Origin: Paraglaciecola arctica
Lineage (GTDB): Bacteria > Pseudomonadota > Gammaproteobacteria > Enterobacterales > Alteromonadaceae
Assembly (NCBI GenBank): GCA_003232445.1
Contig: QIJM01000046.1
Coordinates: forward strand, 1-27,132
Length of the DNA: 27,132 bases
Reading direction: 5' to 3'
Within the stretch, counting starts at the first letter, position 1, and each line of letters starts with the position of its first letter. The translations under genes were made by a program, and so were the position numbers. Under the pieces are notes generated by a model. That model did no database searches. It had not been told where the DNA came from and was given only the letters and a program-made list of their open reading frames with translations. Of this stretch, positions 1 through 6,610 are shown piece after piece.

Positions 1-552
1 CTGCCATGGTGCACCAAACACTATTTCAGCCGCGTATGCGTCGTTCCAAATATTGGCTTCTGCTACAGGAGTGACATTACCAGAAACGAAGGCTGCTCCA
101 CCCATAATCGACACTGCTTTTATCAACTTAGGCAGTTCAGGCTCAAGGTGTAAGGCTAACGCTAAATTGCCTAACGGGCCAATTGCAACAATAGTGATTT
201 CGCCGGGGTATTTACGTGCCATATCGACAATAAACTGCGCCGAACTGCGTGGGTCTAGTTCACCCTTAGCAGGGGGGAAATTGATATTACCAAAGCCATC
301 ATCGCCGTGCACAAAATGTGCATAACCCGACTCTTTGCCGACCCAAGGCATAGCAACGCCCTTACACACCGGAATATCTTTACCAGCTAAGGCACACAAG
401 GTAATCGCATTTTTGGCTGCCATATCAACCGGTACGTTACCAAATACAGTGGTCATCCCTAACACATCGATTTCAGGGTGCTGAAATGCAAAAAAAATTG
501 CCATTGCATCATCAATACCTGGATCGGTATCTAGTATAATTTTGTGACTCAT
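1..552 (-). CDS. Inosine-uridine preferring nucleoside hydrolase, partial (runs off left edge)
   Basis: The frame is open from an ATG at 552 to base 1, giving the first 184 residues of a protein that is usually about 310-340 aa. It predicts a nucleoside N-ribohydrolase, which cleaves ribonucleosides to free base and ribose. The N-terminus carries the family's calcium-binding aspartate signature DTDPGIDDA at residues 8-16. Near the edge, GNVTPVAEANIWNDA matches the segment that supplies ribose-contacting Glu and Asn residues. There is no signal peptide, so it should be cytoplasmic. It starts 19 bases after the stop of the ribokinase-like gene on the same strand, so the two probably form one transcript in which released ribose is phosphorylated. 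The family is clear; the preferred nucleoside is not. Confidence 0.93.
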   Translation of the reverse strand, partial: MSHKIILDTDPGIDDAMAIFFAFQHPEIDVLGMTTVFGNVPVDMAAKNAITLCALAGKDIPVCKGVAMPWVGKESGYAHFVHGDDGFGNINFPPAKGELDPRSSAQFIVDMARKYPGEITIVAIGPLGNLALALHLEPELPKLIKAVSIMGGAAFVSGNVTPVAEANIWNDAYAAEIVFGAPWQ

Positions 553-571
553 TTATTGTCTCCCTGAAAGG

Positions 572-1462
572 TTATTGCTTAGCAAGAAAACGATTCACGT
601 CTTCTTCGCTAGGTATAGATTGTGCCGCACCAATTTGCATAACTGCTAGGGCAGAGGCGGCGCAAGCGCGCGTTAAAGCGGTTTTTGAATCGGTATGGTT
701 GCTGTAAGCAGATAAAAAATAGCCAATAAATGTATCGCCTGCTGCTGTTGTATCTACTGCCTCTACTTCAAAAGCGGGCACGTCAATAGTTTTGTCTTTC
801 TTGAGCATACGTACGCCAGCTTTACCTAAAGTAATCAGTACTTCAGCATGTGGCCAATCTTGACGAAAGTAGTCTTCTATTTTATCTAAATCTTGGCGTC
901 CAGATATCTCTTCAGCTTCGACTTCGTTGACAATTAATAAATCAATACATTCATGTGGCAGATGTTTGACCGACTCAGTCATAGGGGCAGGGTTAAAGGC
1001 CACGCGTAAGCCTTTTTCTTTGGCTTGGATAAGCACTTGGTCGATACTGCTGGTCTCATTTTGGGTCAGTACCCAATCGGTAGATTTCACGTTATCTAAT
1101 GCATACATGATGTCTTTAGGTGTCATTTCATGATTGGCACCGCCAAACAAGACTATGGCATTTTCAGCTGAGGGGGTGACTTGAATAATCGCATGACCAG
1201 AGGCATTTTCACTGCAAGATACATGTTTACAATCAATACCATCACGGATCATGGTTTGTTTGAAAGATACGTCAGCTTCGTTGATCTTACCGACATGCCG
1301 TACTTCAGAACCTGCCCTGGCTAACGCAATAGACTGATTAGCTCCTTTGCCACCCAATAAACATTGGTAATGACTTGACGCAATAGTTTCACCAGGTTGA
1401 ACGAAATGATCTACCTGATAGACATGGTCGATGTTGATTGAACCAAAGTTGATAACGGCCAT
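572..1462 (-). CDS. rbsK: Ribokinase-like PfkB family sugar kinase
   Basis: This 296-residue protein has the normal length for ribokinase. The N-terminal substrate-binding signature GGKGANQS is at residues 37-44. The C-terminal PfkB signature DTTAAGDTF ends in the catalytic base Asp243; the usual GAGD reads AAGD here. Predicted activity is ATP-dependent phosphorylation of ribose or a similar sugar to the 5-phosphate in the cytoplasm. The nucleoside hydrolase gene follows directly, so ribose released from nucleosides is a reasonable substrate. No ribose transporter or LacI regulator is present in the window. The ATG at 1462 is preceded by a modest AGG-type ribosome binding site. Other PfkB sugars cannot be excluded, so the symbol is by similarity. 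Confidence 0.85.
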   Translation of the reverse strand: MAVINFGSINIDHVYQVDHFVQPGETIASSHYQCLLGGKGANQSIALARAGSEVRHVGKINEADVSFKQTMIRDGIDCKHVSCSENASGHAIIQVTPSAENAIVLFGGANHEMTPKDIMYALDNVKSTDWVLTQNETSSIDQVLIQAKEKGLRVAFNPAPMTESVKHLPHECIDLLIVNEVEAEEISGRQDLDKIEDYFRQDWPHAEVLITLGKAGVRMLKKDKTIDVPAFEVEAVDTTAAGDTFIGYFLSAYSNHTDSKTALTRACAASALAVMQIGAAQSIPSEEDVNRFLAKQ

Positions 1463-1505
1463 AATGCCTGCTGTGCCTCTTGTTTTAAAGTTCTAGTGTG
1501 TGGAA

Positions 1506-1524
1506 TTTATTCTAGCCGAATAAA
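1506..1524. promoter_or_regulatory. Inverted repeat upstream of the ribokinase/nucleoside hydrolase pair
   Basis: A perfect 7-base inverted repeat, TTTATTC / GAATAAA, with a 5-base spacer lies 44-62 bases upstream of the ribokinase start. It is in the right place for an operator, or it may simply be AT-rich promoter DNA. No regulator gene is adjacent, so the role is an inference. Confidence 0.25.
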
Positions 1525-1607
1525 ACCATATATTACCCTTTAATTAAAAAGTTGACCGTTTGGTCTGCATGCAATTATATTGATTTTTGCTCTGGCAGCA
1601 AATTTAT

Positions 1608-2018
1608 CTAAGCAAAAATGCGTGTTAACTTATGGATAAATCCTGTTTTGGCTATGTAGGGGGAAGTATCTGTTAAAAATAATCGCACAGATACGGTTGC
1701 GCCATGTCCCCATGGCCACCAAGCTACCATCACTTTTGGATGAAGTTGAATATTGGAACTGAATAGTTTTTGCTGTTTAACTAGTTTGGAAAATATCCCT
1801 GCATAATGTTTGACTTCGTCTGGGGCTTTTTTGATGGTTTTGACGTCCCAGTTCACAGGTAAAACCTGTTGTAAGGTAAACATTACTTGGTCTTGTTTAT
1901 CTACTGAGAACTCAGCTAGCATCACTTCATGAAAATCATCATATTTCCATTTCACCATAGAAGACAAGGCTGCTATTACATCTTTTCCGTAAGTCCGTAT
2001 TTGTTCTTCTTGATTCAT
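1608..2018 (-). CDS. Small protein of unknown function
   Basis: I do not recognise this protein. The frame is open from a GTG at 2057 (149 aa). I chose the ATG at 2018 (136 aa) because the GTG lies in the 3' closing stem of the 6S RNA, and the GGGAGG before it directly abuts that codon. No signal peptide or membrane segment is visible. The protein is soluble and basic, with a Trp/Gly-rich stretch (VAWWPWGHGATVSVR) about 30 residues from the C-terminus. It sits where many gammaproteobacteria carry ygfA (5-formyltetrahydrofolate cyclo-ligase) behind 6S RNA, but it does not resemble YgfA. It could be co-transcribed with the 6S RNA. Confidence 0.6.
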   Translation of the reverse strand: MNQEEQIRTYGKDVIAALSSMVKWKYDDFHEVMLAEFSVDKQDQVMFTLQQVLPVNWDVKTIKKAPDEVKHYAGIFSKLVKQQKLFSSNIQLHPKVMVAWWPWGHGATVSVRLFLTDTSPYIAKTGFIHKLTRIFA

Positions 2019-2056
2019 ATGGCTACTGATCTCAATCCGTTCTTGATAGTTTGGCA

Positions 2057-2241
2057 CCTCCCAAAATGCCGCTGTCTAGTATAAGCCCGTGAACCGAAAG
2101 TTCAGGGCGGAAGTATCATCACTACCTTAGGCTTCTCGGTACGAGCCGAGCTTGCGCAATAGTAGTGGAATCAACTCCCTAGGTAAAAAGCATCGGCCAG
2201 GGACATAACTGAACTGGCAAACATCCCAGGAGGCATAGAAA
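2057..2241 (-). ncRNA. ssrS: 6S RNA
   Basis: Read on the minus strand this matches the 6S RNA architecture and several stretches of the E. coli RNA: GATGTTTGCC near the 5' end, CCCTGGCCGATGC, CCGAGAAGCCT in the 3' half, then CCCTGAACTTTCGGTTCACGGG and GCGGCAT at the 3' end. Bases 2222-2233 pair with 2057-2068 over 12 consecutive pairs counting G-U, forming the terminal stem. The length of about 180 nt is typical. 6S RNA binds sigma70 RNA polymerase in stationary phase by mimicking an open promoter. The neighbouring ygfB, read divergently, is the expected synteny. Ends are approximate. Confidence 0.93.
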
Positions 2242-2248
2242 GTCGCTT

Positions 2249-2254
2249 ATTGTA
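2249..2254 (-). promoter_or_regulatory. -10 element of the 6S RNA promoter
   Basis: On the minus strand TACAAT lies about 7 bases upstream of the predicted 6S 5' end, so transcription would begin near 2242. A weak TTGTAC further upstream could be the -35 element, but the spacing is long. The call rests on position relative to the RNA. Confidence 0.45.
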
Positions 2255-2294
2255 ATACCAGAAAATAACTAGTCTGTACAACAAACTCGGTCAT

Positions 2295-2300
2295 TATAAT
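2295..2300 (+). promoter_or_regulatory. Candidate -10 element for the ygfB-pepP-ubiI operon
   Basis: A perfect TATAAT lies about 100 bases upstream of ygfB, in the divergent region between 6S RNA and ygfB. No convincing -35 hexamer is visible, so this is one candidate among several AT-rich possibilities. The rest of 2242-2400 shows no gene. In particular, zapA, often found here in gammaproteobacteria, is absent. Confidence 0.35.
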
Positions 2301-2400
2301 CTGTTAGCAGACTGATATACTAGCGCTATCGCACCCTATATCATGTATTTGCCCTCTTGAGAGTGGTAGCATTGTTTTGTCCAACGATTGAGAGAGTATT

Positions 2401-2970
2401 TTGAATACATCAACTAACCTTTTCGATACATTAACTGCGTTACTTGAACGTAACGATATTTTAACCACGGCCGCTGAAATTCAAGGCATGTTTTGTGGCA
2501 TGTTAGGTGGTGGTATGCCGTTAGAATGCCAAGATTGGTTAGAGCCTCTCGCTGATTTTATTCACCAAGGTGAGTCCTTTTCTAAAGAAGTAGACGAAGC
2601 GTTCAAAAGCCTTTTTCACAGCACATGCCAGCAGCTAGTTGAAAGCGACTTTGCACTAGTGCTTTGTTTGCCCGAGGACTCGACACCTATTAACGAGCGA
2701 GGCCAAGCTTTATTGAATTGGGTTCAAGGTTTTATGCTTGGATTTGGCCTTCATCAGGATGATTTAACCGGTTGCTCTGACGATGTGAAAGAAGCCCTGG
2801 AAGACTTTGCAGAAATCGCACGAATGGACGATGAAATGAATGAAGATGAAGAGTCAGAACAGGCTTTATTTGAAGTCATGGAATATGTGCGCGTCACCGC
2901 TATGTTATGTTTTAACGAGTTGGGTAAGTCACCGGGACAACAACAAAGTGAACCCAAAACGGTTCATTAA
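2401..2970 (+). CDS. ygfB: YgfB / UPF0149 family protein
   Basis: A 189-residue acidic, helical, cytoplasmic protein. It starts at a TTG preceded by a GAGAGAG-type ribosome binding site. It shows the family layout: an N-terminal helical part with the GMxxGG-like segment (MFCGMLGGGMP), a central WVQGFMLGFG motif, a highly acidic stretch around residues 143-155, and the closing EYVRVTAMLC motif. Length matches E. coli YgfB (about 190 aa). The molecular role is poorly defined; in Pseudomonas, YgfB has been linked to control of ampDh3 and beta-lactam resistance. It heads the ygfB-pepP-ubiI cluster, which is conserved in gammaproteobacteria. Confidence 0.93.
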   Translation: MNTSTNLFDTLTALLERNDILTTAAEIQGMFCGMLGGGMPLECQDWLEPLADFIHQGESFSKEVDEAFKSLFHSTCQQLVESDFALVLCLPEDSTPINERGQALLNWVQGFMLGFGLHQDDLTGCSDDVKEALEDFAEIARMDDEMNEDEESEQALFEVMEYVRVTAMLCFNELGKSPGQQQSEPKTVH

Positions 2971-3036
2971 ACGGTTCGTTAATTAGTTTAGCTTCTTGGT
3001 TTTTGTAAAACAGTAAAGTGAGTCACACCATTGCCC

Positions 3037-4356
3037 ATGGATAACCCTGAATTTTTAACTCGGCAAAAGCATCTATTACAAAAAATGCAGCCCAACAGCA
3101 TTTGTTTAGTGCCAGCGTCTAACTTAGTCACTCGTAGTCGCGATACTGAGTACCCTTTTCGTCAAGACAGTTATTTTCAATACTTGTGTGGTTTCCCTGA
3201 GCCAGAAGCTTGGTTAGTGCTGTCTAATCATCAAGAATATTCAAAGGGCTCGTGCATTTTATTTTGCTTAGATAAAGACCCTGCTATGGAAATTTGGCAT
3301 GGACGCAGATTGGGTCCAAAACAAGCTAAGCAACAATATGCAGTGAACATGGCCTTTACTGTAGACGAATTAGATGAGCGGTTATTAGATTTGATTGATG
3401 GTCATCAACATTTATATTTTGCTCAAGGGCATAATCACGATGCTGATGACTTGGTTTTTTCGTTATTACAAGCATTACGCGGAGCCCCAAAACAAAGCAA
3501 ACAGGCTCCTTCTAGTCTGATTGATGTTAGAACCATCCTAGATGAAATGCGATTAATTAAGTCTGTCAGCGAAATAGACATGATGCGTCAAGCGGCAGCG
3601 GTCGCAACTCAAGCTCATATCCGGGCGATGCAATTTGTTGAGGCAGGTAAAAATGAATATCACCTTGAAGCAGAAATTCATCATGAATTCGCCATGCATG
3701 GCGCTAAATATCCAGCCTATGGCACTATAGTTGGGGCGGGTGATAATGCCTGTATTTTGCATTACACCGAAAATAATCAAGGGTTAAAAGACGGCGATCT
3801 AGTATTAATTGATGCAGGCTGTGAATGGCAAGGTTATGCATCCGATATTACCCGTACTTTCCCCGTTTCTGGGCAGTTTTCAACGGAGCAAAAGCAACTC
3901 TATCAACTAGTATTAGATGCGCAGCTTGCTGCCTTTGAAATGATTAAGCCTAACAATACTATTAAGCAAGCCAGTGACGTGGCAATTGCAGTGATCACCC
4001 AAGGTTTGATTGATTTAAATATATTGAAGGGCGAATTAGCTGACAATATCGAACAAAAGACCTATCGTAAGTTTTATATGCATGGGCTAAGTCACTGGCT
4101 TGGTTTGGATGTACACGATGTCGGTAATTACAAAATTGACGGCCAAGAAAGGCTCCTTACCCCAGGTATGGTGCTAACGGTTGAACCCGGTATTTACATT
4201 GCGCCTGATGCGGACGTTGATAATAAATGGTGCGGCATAGGTATTCGTATTGAAGATAATTTACTGATAACCCAAAGTGGTCACGAAAACCTGACCTTAG
4301 CTGCACCTAAAACCATCAGCGATATTGAAGCACTGATGACAAAAACGAGCGACTAA
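3037..4356 (+). CDS. pepP: Xaa-Pro aminopeptidase P (peptidase M24B)
   Basis: A cytoplasmic dimanganese peptidase that removes N-terminal residues preceding proline. It has the full two-domain layout: a creatinase-like N-terminal domain (VTRSRDTEYPFRQDS region), then a pita-bread catalytic domain. All five metal ligands are present at essentially E. coli spacing: Asp259 (IDAGCE), Asp270 (DITRTF), His353 (GLSHWLGLDVHDVG), Glu383 (VEPGIYIAPDA) and Glu406 (RIEDN). Length, about 439 aa, equals E. coli PepP. I chose the ATG at 3037; a TTG two codons upstream is also possible and neither has a strong ribosome binding site. It lies 66 bases after ygfB and 4 bases before the ubiquinone hydroxylase gene. 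Confidence 0.96.
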   Translation: MDNPEFLTRQKHLLQKMQPNSICLVPASNLVTRSRDTEYPFRQDSYFQYLCGFPEPEAWLVLSNHQEYSKGSCILFCLDKDPAMEIWHGRRLGPKQAKQQYAVNMAFTVDELDERLLDLIDGHQHLYFAQGHNHDADDLVFSLLQALRGAPKQSKQAPSSLIDVRTILDEMRLIKSVSEIDMMRQAAAVATQAHIRAMQFVEAGKNEYHLEAEIHHEFAMHGAKYPAYGTIVGAGDNACILHYTENNQGLKDGDLVLIDAGCEWQGYASDITRTFPVSGQFSTEQKQLYQLVLDAQLAAFEMIKPNNTIKQASDVAIAVITQGLIDLNILKGELADNIEQKTYRKFYMHGLSHWLGLDVHDVGNYKIDGQERLLTPGMVLTVEPGIYIAPDADVDNKWCGIGIRIEDNLLITQSGHENLTLAAPKTISDIEALMTKTSD

Positions 4357-4360
4357 CAGC

Positions 4361-5575
4361 ATGTATGTATTTGACATTGTTATAGTGGGTGGCGGCATAG
4401 TAGGCTTGACTCAAGCTCTTGCTTTAAAAAATAGTGGGTTGTCGGTGGCGGTTGTTGAAAGCCATGTTAGCCAAGCTATGCCAAGTGGCGATCCCCAGTT
4501 GCGTGTTAGCGCGCTTACATTGGCGACAGAGAATATTTTACACAACCTAGGTGCATGGCAACATCTAGACGTTAACAGGCTATGCAGTTATGTGGATATG
4601 CAGGTTTGGGATCAAGACAGTTTTGGCAAAATCGAGTTTTCTGCAAACCAAGTTCAAAAAACGCAGCTAGGTCATATTGTTGAAAACCAAGCTATTAGAC
4701 ATGGTTTATGGATGCAAGCCCAGAGCAGCAGCTATATTGAGTTGCTAGCCCCTAAAAAAATCAAGCAGTTGGTTTTTGGTCAACAAGAATGTTTTGTTAC
4801 CTTAGACGACAGTAGCCAGTTAACCGCCAGATTAGTCATTGGTGCTGATGGCGCTAACTCAGTGGTAAAAAAGCAAGCAAATTTAGCCCAAACATTCTGG
4901 GATTATGATCAAAATGCAATAGTCGCAACGGTTAAAACTGTTTTGCCGCACAATCACACTGCTAGGCAGATTTTCACTCCTACTGGACCTTTGGCTTTTT
5001 TGCCTTTATGGGATGCACATCATTGTTCGATTGTTTGGTCACAAGATGAACCTAGAGCAGCCGCACTGCTCAAACTATCAAATGAAGAATTTAACAAAGC
5101 CCTGACTGCTGCATTTGATTGCACCTTGGGCATATGTGAGCTAGTGAGTGACAGGCAAAGCTTTCCGCTTAAAATGCGTTACACGCGCCAGTGGGTAGGT
5201 AACAGAGTCGCTATTATTGGCGATGCCGCGCATACCATTCATCCTTTGGCTGGTCAGGGGGCAAATTTAGGTATATTGGATGCCGCTACTTTGGCTGAAC
5301 AGATAATTAAGTTGGTCGAGCAAAACAAGGATTTTGGTTTAGCTAAAAATTTACGACCTTTTGAGCGCTGGCGCAAAACAGAAGCAGTCAAAATGGTAGC
5401 GGCAATGGAAGGTTTTAAGCGTTTATTTGCTGGAGATCAACCTATTAAAAAGTTAATCAGGGATACTGGCTTAAGTTTGGCTAATCACTCGCCATTTGCC
5501 AAACAAAAAATTATTCAACATGCTATGGGTCTTAAAGGCGAATTACCTGAATTGGCTAAAGTACGTTCAGATTAG
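4361..5575 (+). CDS. ubiI: FAD-dependent ubiquinone biosynthesis hydroxylase, UbiI type
   Basis: A 404-residue flavoprotein monooxygenase of the UbiH/UbiF/UbiI family. It shows the FAD Rossmann motif GGGIVG at residues 10-15, the mid-protein LVIGADGANS motif, and the C-terminal flavin motif IGDAAHTIHPLAGQGANLG. Several stretches match E. coli UbiI (VisC) rather than UbiH: QLRVSA, VWDQDSFGKI, LGHIVEN, and FWDYDQNAIVAT. UbiI introduces the C5 hydroxyl on the ring during aerobic ubiquinone synthesis. The gene follows pepP by 4 bases, so they are surely co-transcribed. In E. coli ubiH lies between pepP and ubiI; here it is absent from this site. One broad-specificity hydroxylase might cover more than one step, which is inference. 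Confidence 0.88.
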   Translation: MYVFDIVIVGGGIVGLTQALALKNSGLSVAVVESHVSQAMPSGDPQLRVSALTLATENILHNLGAWQHLDVNRLCSYVDMQVWDQDSFGKIEFSANQVQKTQLGHIVENQAIRHGLWMQAQSSSYIELLAPKKIKQLVFGQQECFVTLDDSSQLTARLVIGADGANSVVKKQANLAQTFWDYDQNAIVATVKTVLPHNHTARQIFTPTGPLAFLPLWDAHHCSIVWSQDEPRAAALLKLSNEEFNKALTAAFDCTLGICELVSDRQSFPLKMRYTRQWVGNRVAIIGDAAHTIHPLAGQGANLGILDAATLAEQIIKLVEQNKDFGLAKNLRPFERWRKTEAVKMVAAMEGFKRLFAGDQPIKKLIRDTGLSLANHSPFAKQKIIQHAMGLKGELPELAKVRSD

Positions 5576-5637
5576 GAATTCTATTAAACTCTTTAAGTCT
5601 CAACGACTGTGATCTACATTTACAAAAGGAATATTCA

Positions 5638-5928
5638 GTGAATAAGATTTTTATTATTAGCGCTTTTACCCTAACACTTGTTGCTTGTGGTGCACACCGA
5701 GCCCCACCTTACGAAAAAGAAAAGCGCCCAGAAGACCGAGGTCAATACTCTGGTGTAGAAGGCGTTATTCAAAAGCAAAAAGATCAAGCTTATCTGGCAA
5801 ACGAAGCAAATAAGTTTAAGTGCCAAGATGCGCGATTAGATTTGGTCGATGCCGAGGCTGAAGGGGATATCAATATGATCCGCCGAGTTAAAGCTAGGGT
5901 ACAAAAACTTTGTGTGGTTGAAAAGTAA
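5638..5928 (+). CDS. Small predicted lipoprotein of unknown function
   Basis: This 96-residue protein starts at GTG behind a good AAAGGA site. A short hydrophobic signal ends in the lipobox LVAC, so Cys17 should be lipidated after signal peptidase II cleavage. The mature part is charged, helical and rich in Glu/Lys. It has two further cysteines, in KCQDAR and KLCVVEK, which could form a disulfide in the periplasm. I do not recognise the family. It lies 62 bases after ubiI on the same strand and may be transcribed from that operon or its own promoter. Confidence 0.8.
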   Translation: MNKIFIISAFTLTLVACGAHRAPPYEKEKRPEDRGQYSGVEGVIQKQKDQAYLANEANKFKCQDARLDLVDAEAEGDINMIRRVKARVQKLCVVEK

Positions 5929-6002
5929 AAAGACTCCTATATTTTCCCCTATCTCACAATTAAGTAGCTTAACTTTCTATAAAGACTCCAAGCAAGGCTC
6001 CA

Positions 6003-6485
6003 ATGAAAATCGACGTTTTTACCCTGAATTATCAAGATGCTCAACAGACCCAAGATATGTTGTTTTTACTTGAAAACTACGCGTTTGATCCTATGGGCGG
6101 GGCAACTGCTTTAAGCCAGTCAGTGAAAGATAACCTTGCGACTGAGTTGGCAAAATTACCCCAAGCTTTTAGTGTGATCTGTTATGTAGACGACAAACCG
6201 GCAGGCTTAGTGAATTGTTTTGAAGCTTTTTCAACGTTTAAATGCAAACCTCTGATTAACATTCATGATGTGGTTGTGTCTGGTGAATACAGAGGTTTAG
6301 GTCTTAGCCAAAAAATGTTGCAGCATGTTGAAAACATAGCCATCCAAAAAGGCTGTTGCAAAGTCACATTAGAAGTTTTGGAAGGTAATCAAGTCGCCAA
6401 AAATGCCTATATAAAATTTGGTTTTGCCGGTTACGAATTAGATCCACAAATGGGTAAAGCGCTGTTTTGGGAGAAAATCTTGTAA
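6003..6485 (+). CDS. GNAT family N-acetyltransferase
   Basis: A 160-residue protein with the Gcn5-related acetyltransferase fold. The acetyl-CoA pyrophosphate loop is YRGLGLSQK, near residue 98, preceded by the beta4 strand INIHDVVVSGE. The C-terminal motif B follows (TLEVLEGNQVAKNAYIKFGFAGYEL). It has the length of a single-domain GNAT and no signal peptide. The acceptor substrate cannot be told from sequence. The ATG at 6003 follows a weak AAGG site. It is the last intact plus-strand gene before the rearrangement point at about 6570. Confidence 0.9.
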   Translation: MKIDVFTLNYQDAQQTQDMLFLLENYAFDPMGGATALSQSVKDNLATELAKLPQAFSVICYVDDKPAGLVNCFEAFSTFKCKPLINIHDVVVSGEYRGLGLSQKMLQHVENIAIQKGCCKVTLEVLEGNQVAKNAYIKFGFAGYELDPQMGKALFWEKIL

Positions 6486-6487
6486 TT

Positions 6488-6610
6488 ATGCTGGAGCTAG
6501 AGCTACTTGGCTATTCCCTTAGTTATTCTAGTTTGGCGCTGCTATTTTTAGTGGCGTTTTTTATTGGTATGGCTAAAACAGCTTGCGTTCCAGCCATAAC
6601 ATACTCATAA
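6488..6610 (+). pseudogene. Truncated 5' end of a probable TauE/SafE-type membrane permease
   Basis: An ATG two bases after the acetyltransferase stop opens a 40-codon frame encoding a short polar start, a long hydrophobic helix (LALLFLVAFFIGMAK) and then nonsense-like residues to a stop. The helix followed by GMAKT resembles the first helix of TSUP (TauE/SafE, sulfite exporter) permeases, where a small-residue motif follows. The resemblance stops at about 6575, exactly where the antisense coding end of the next operon begins. I read it as a 5' remnant cut off when the downstream block was joined here. A chance small membrane-peptide frame cannot be excluded. Confidence 0.4.

Noticed and set aside
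2058..2400. zapA or ygfA expected beside 6S RNA and ygfB
   Set aside because: No frame in this stretch or in the flanking minus-strand gene resembles either protein.
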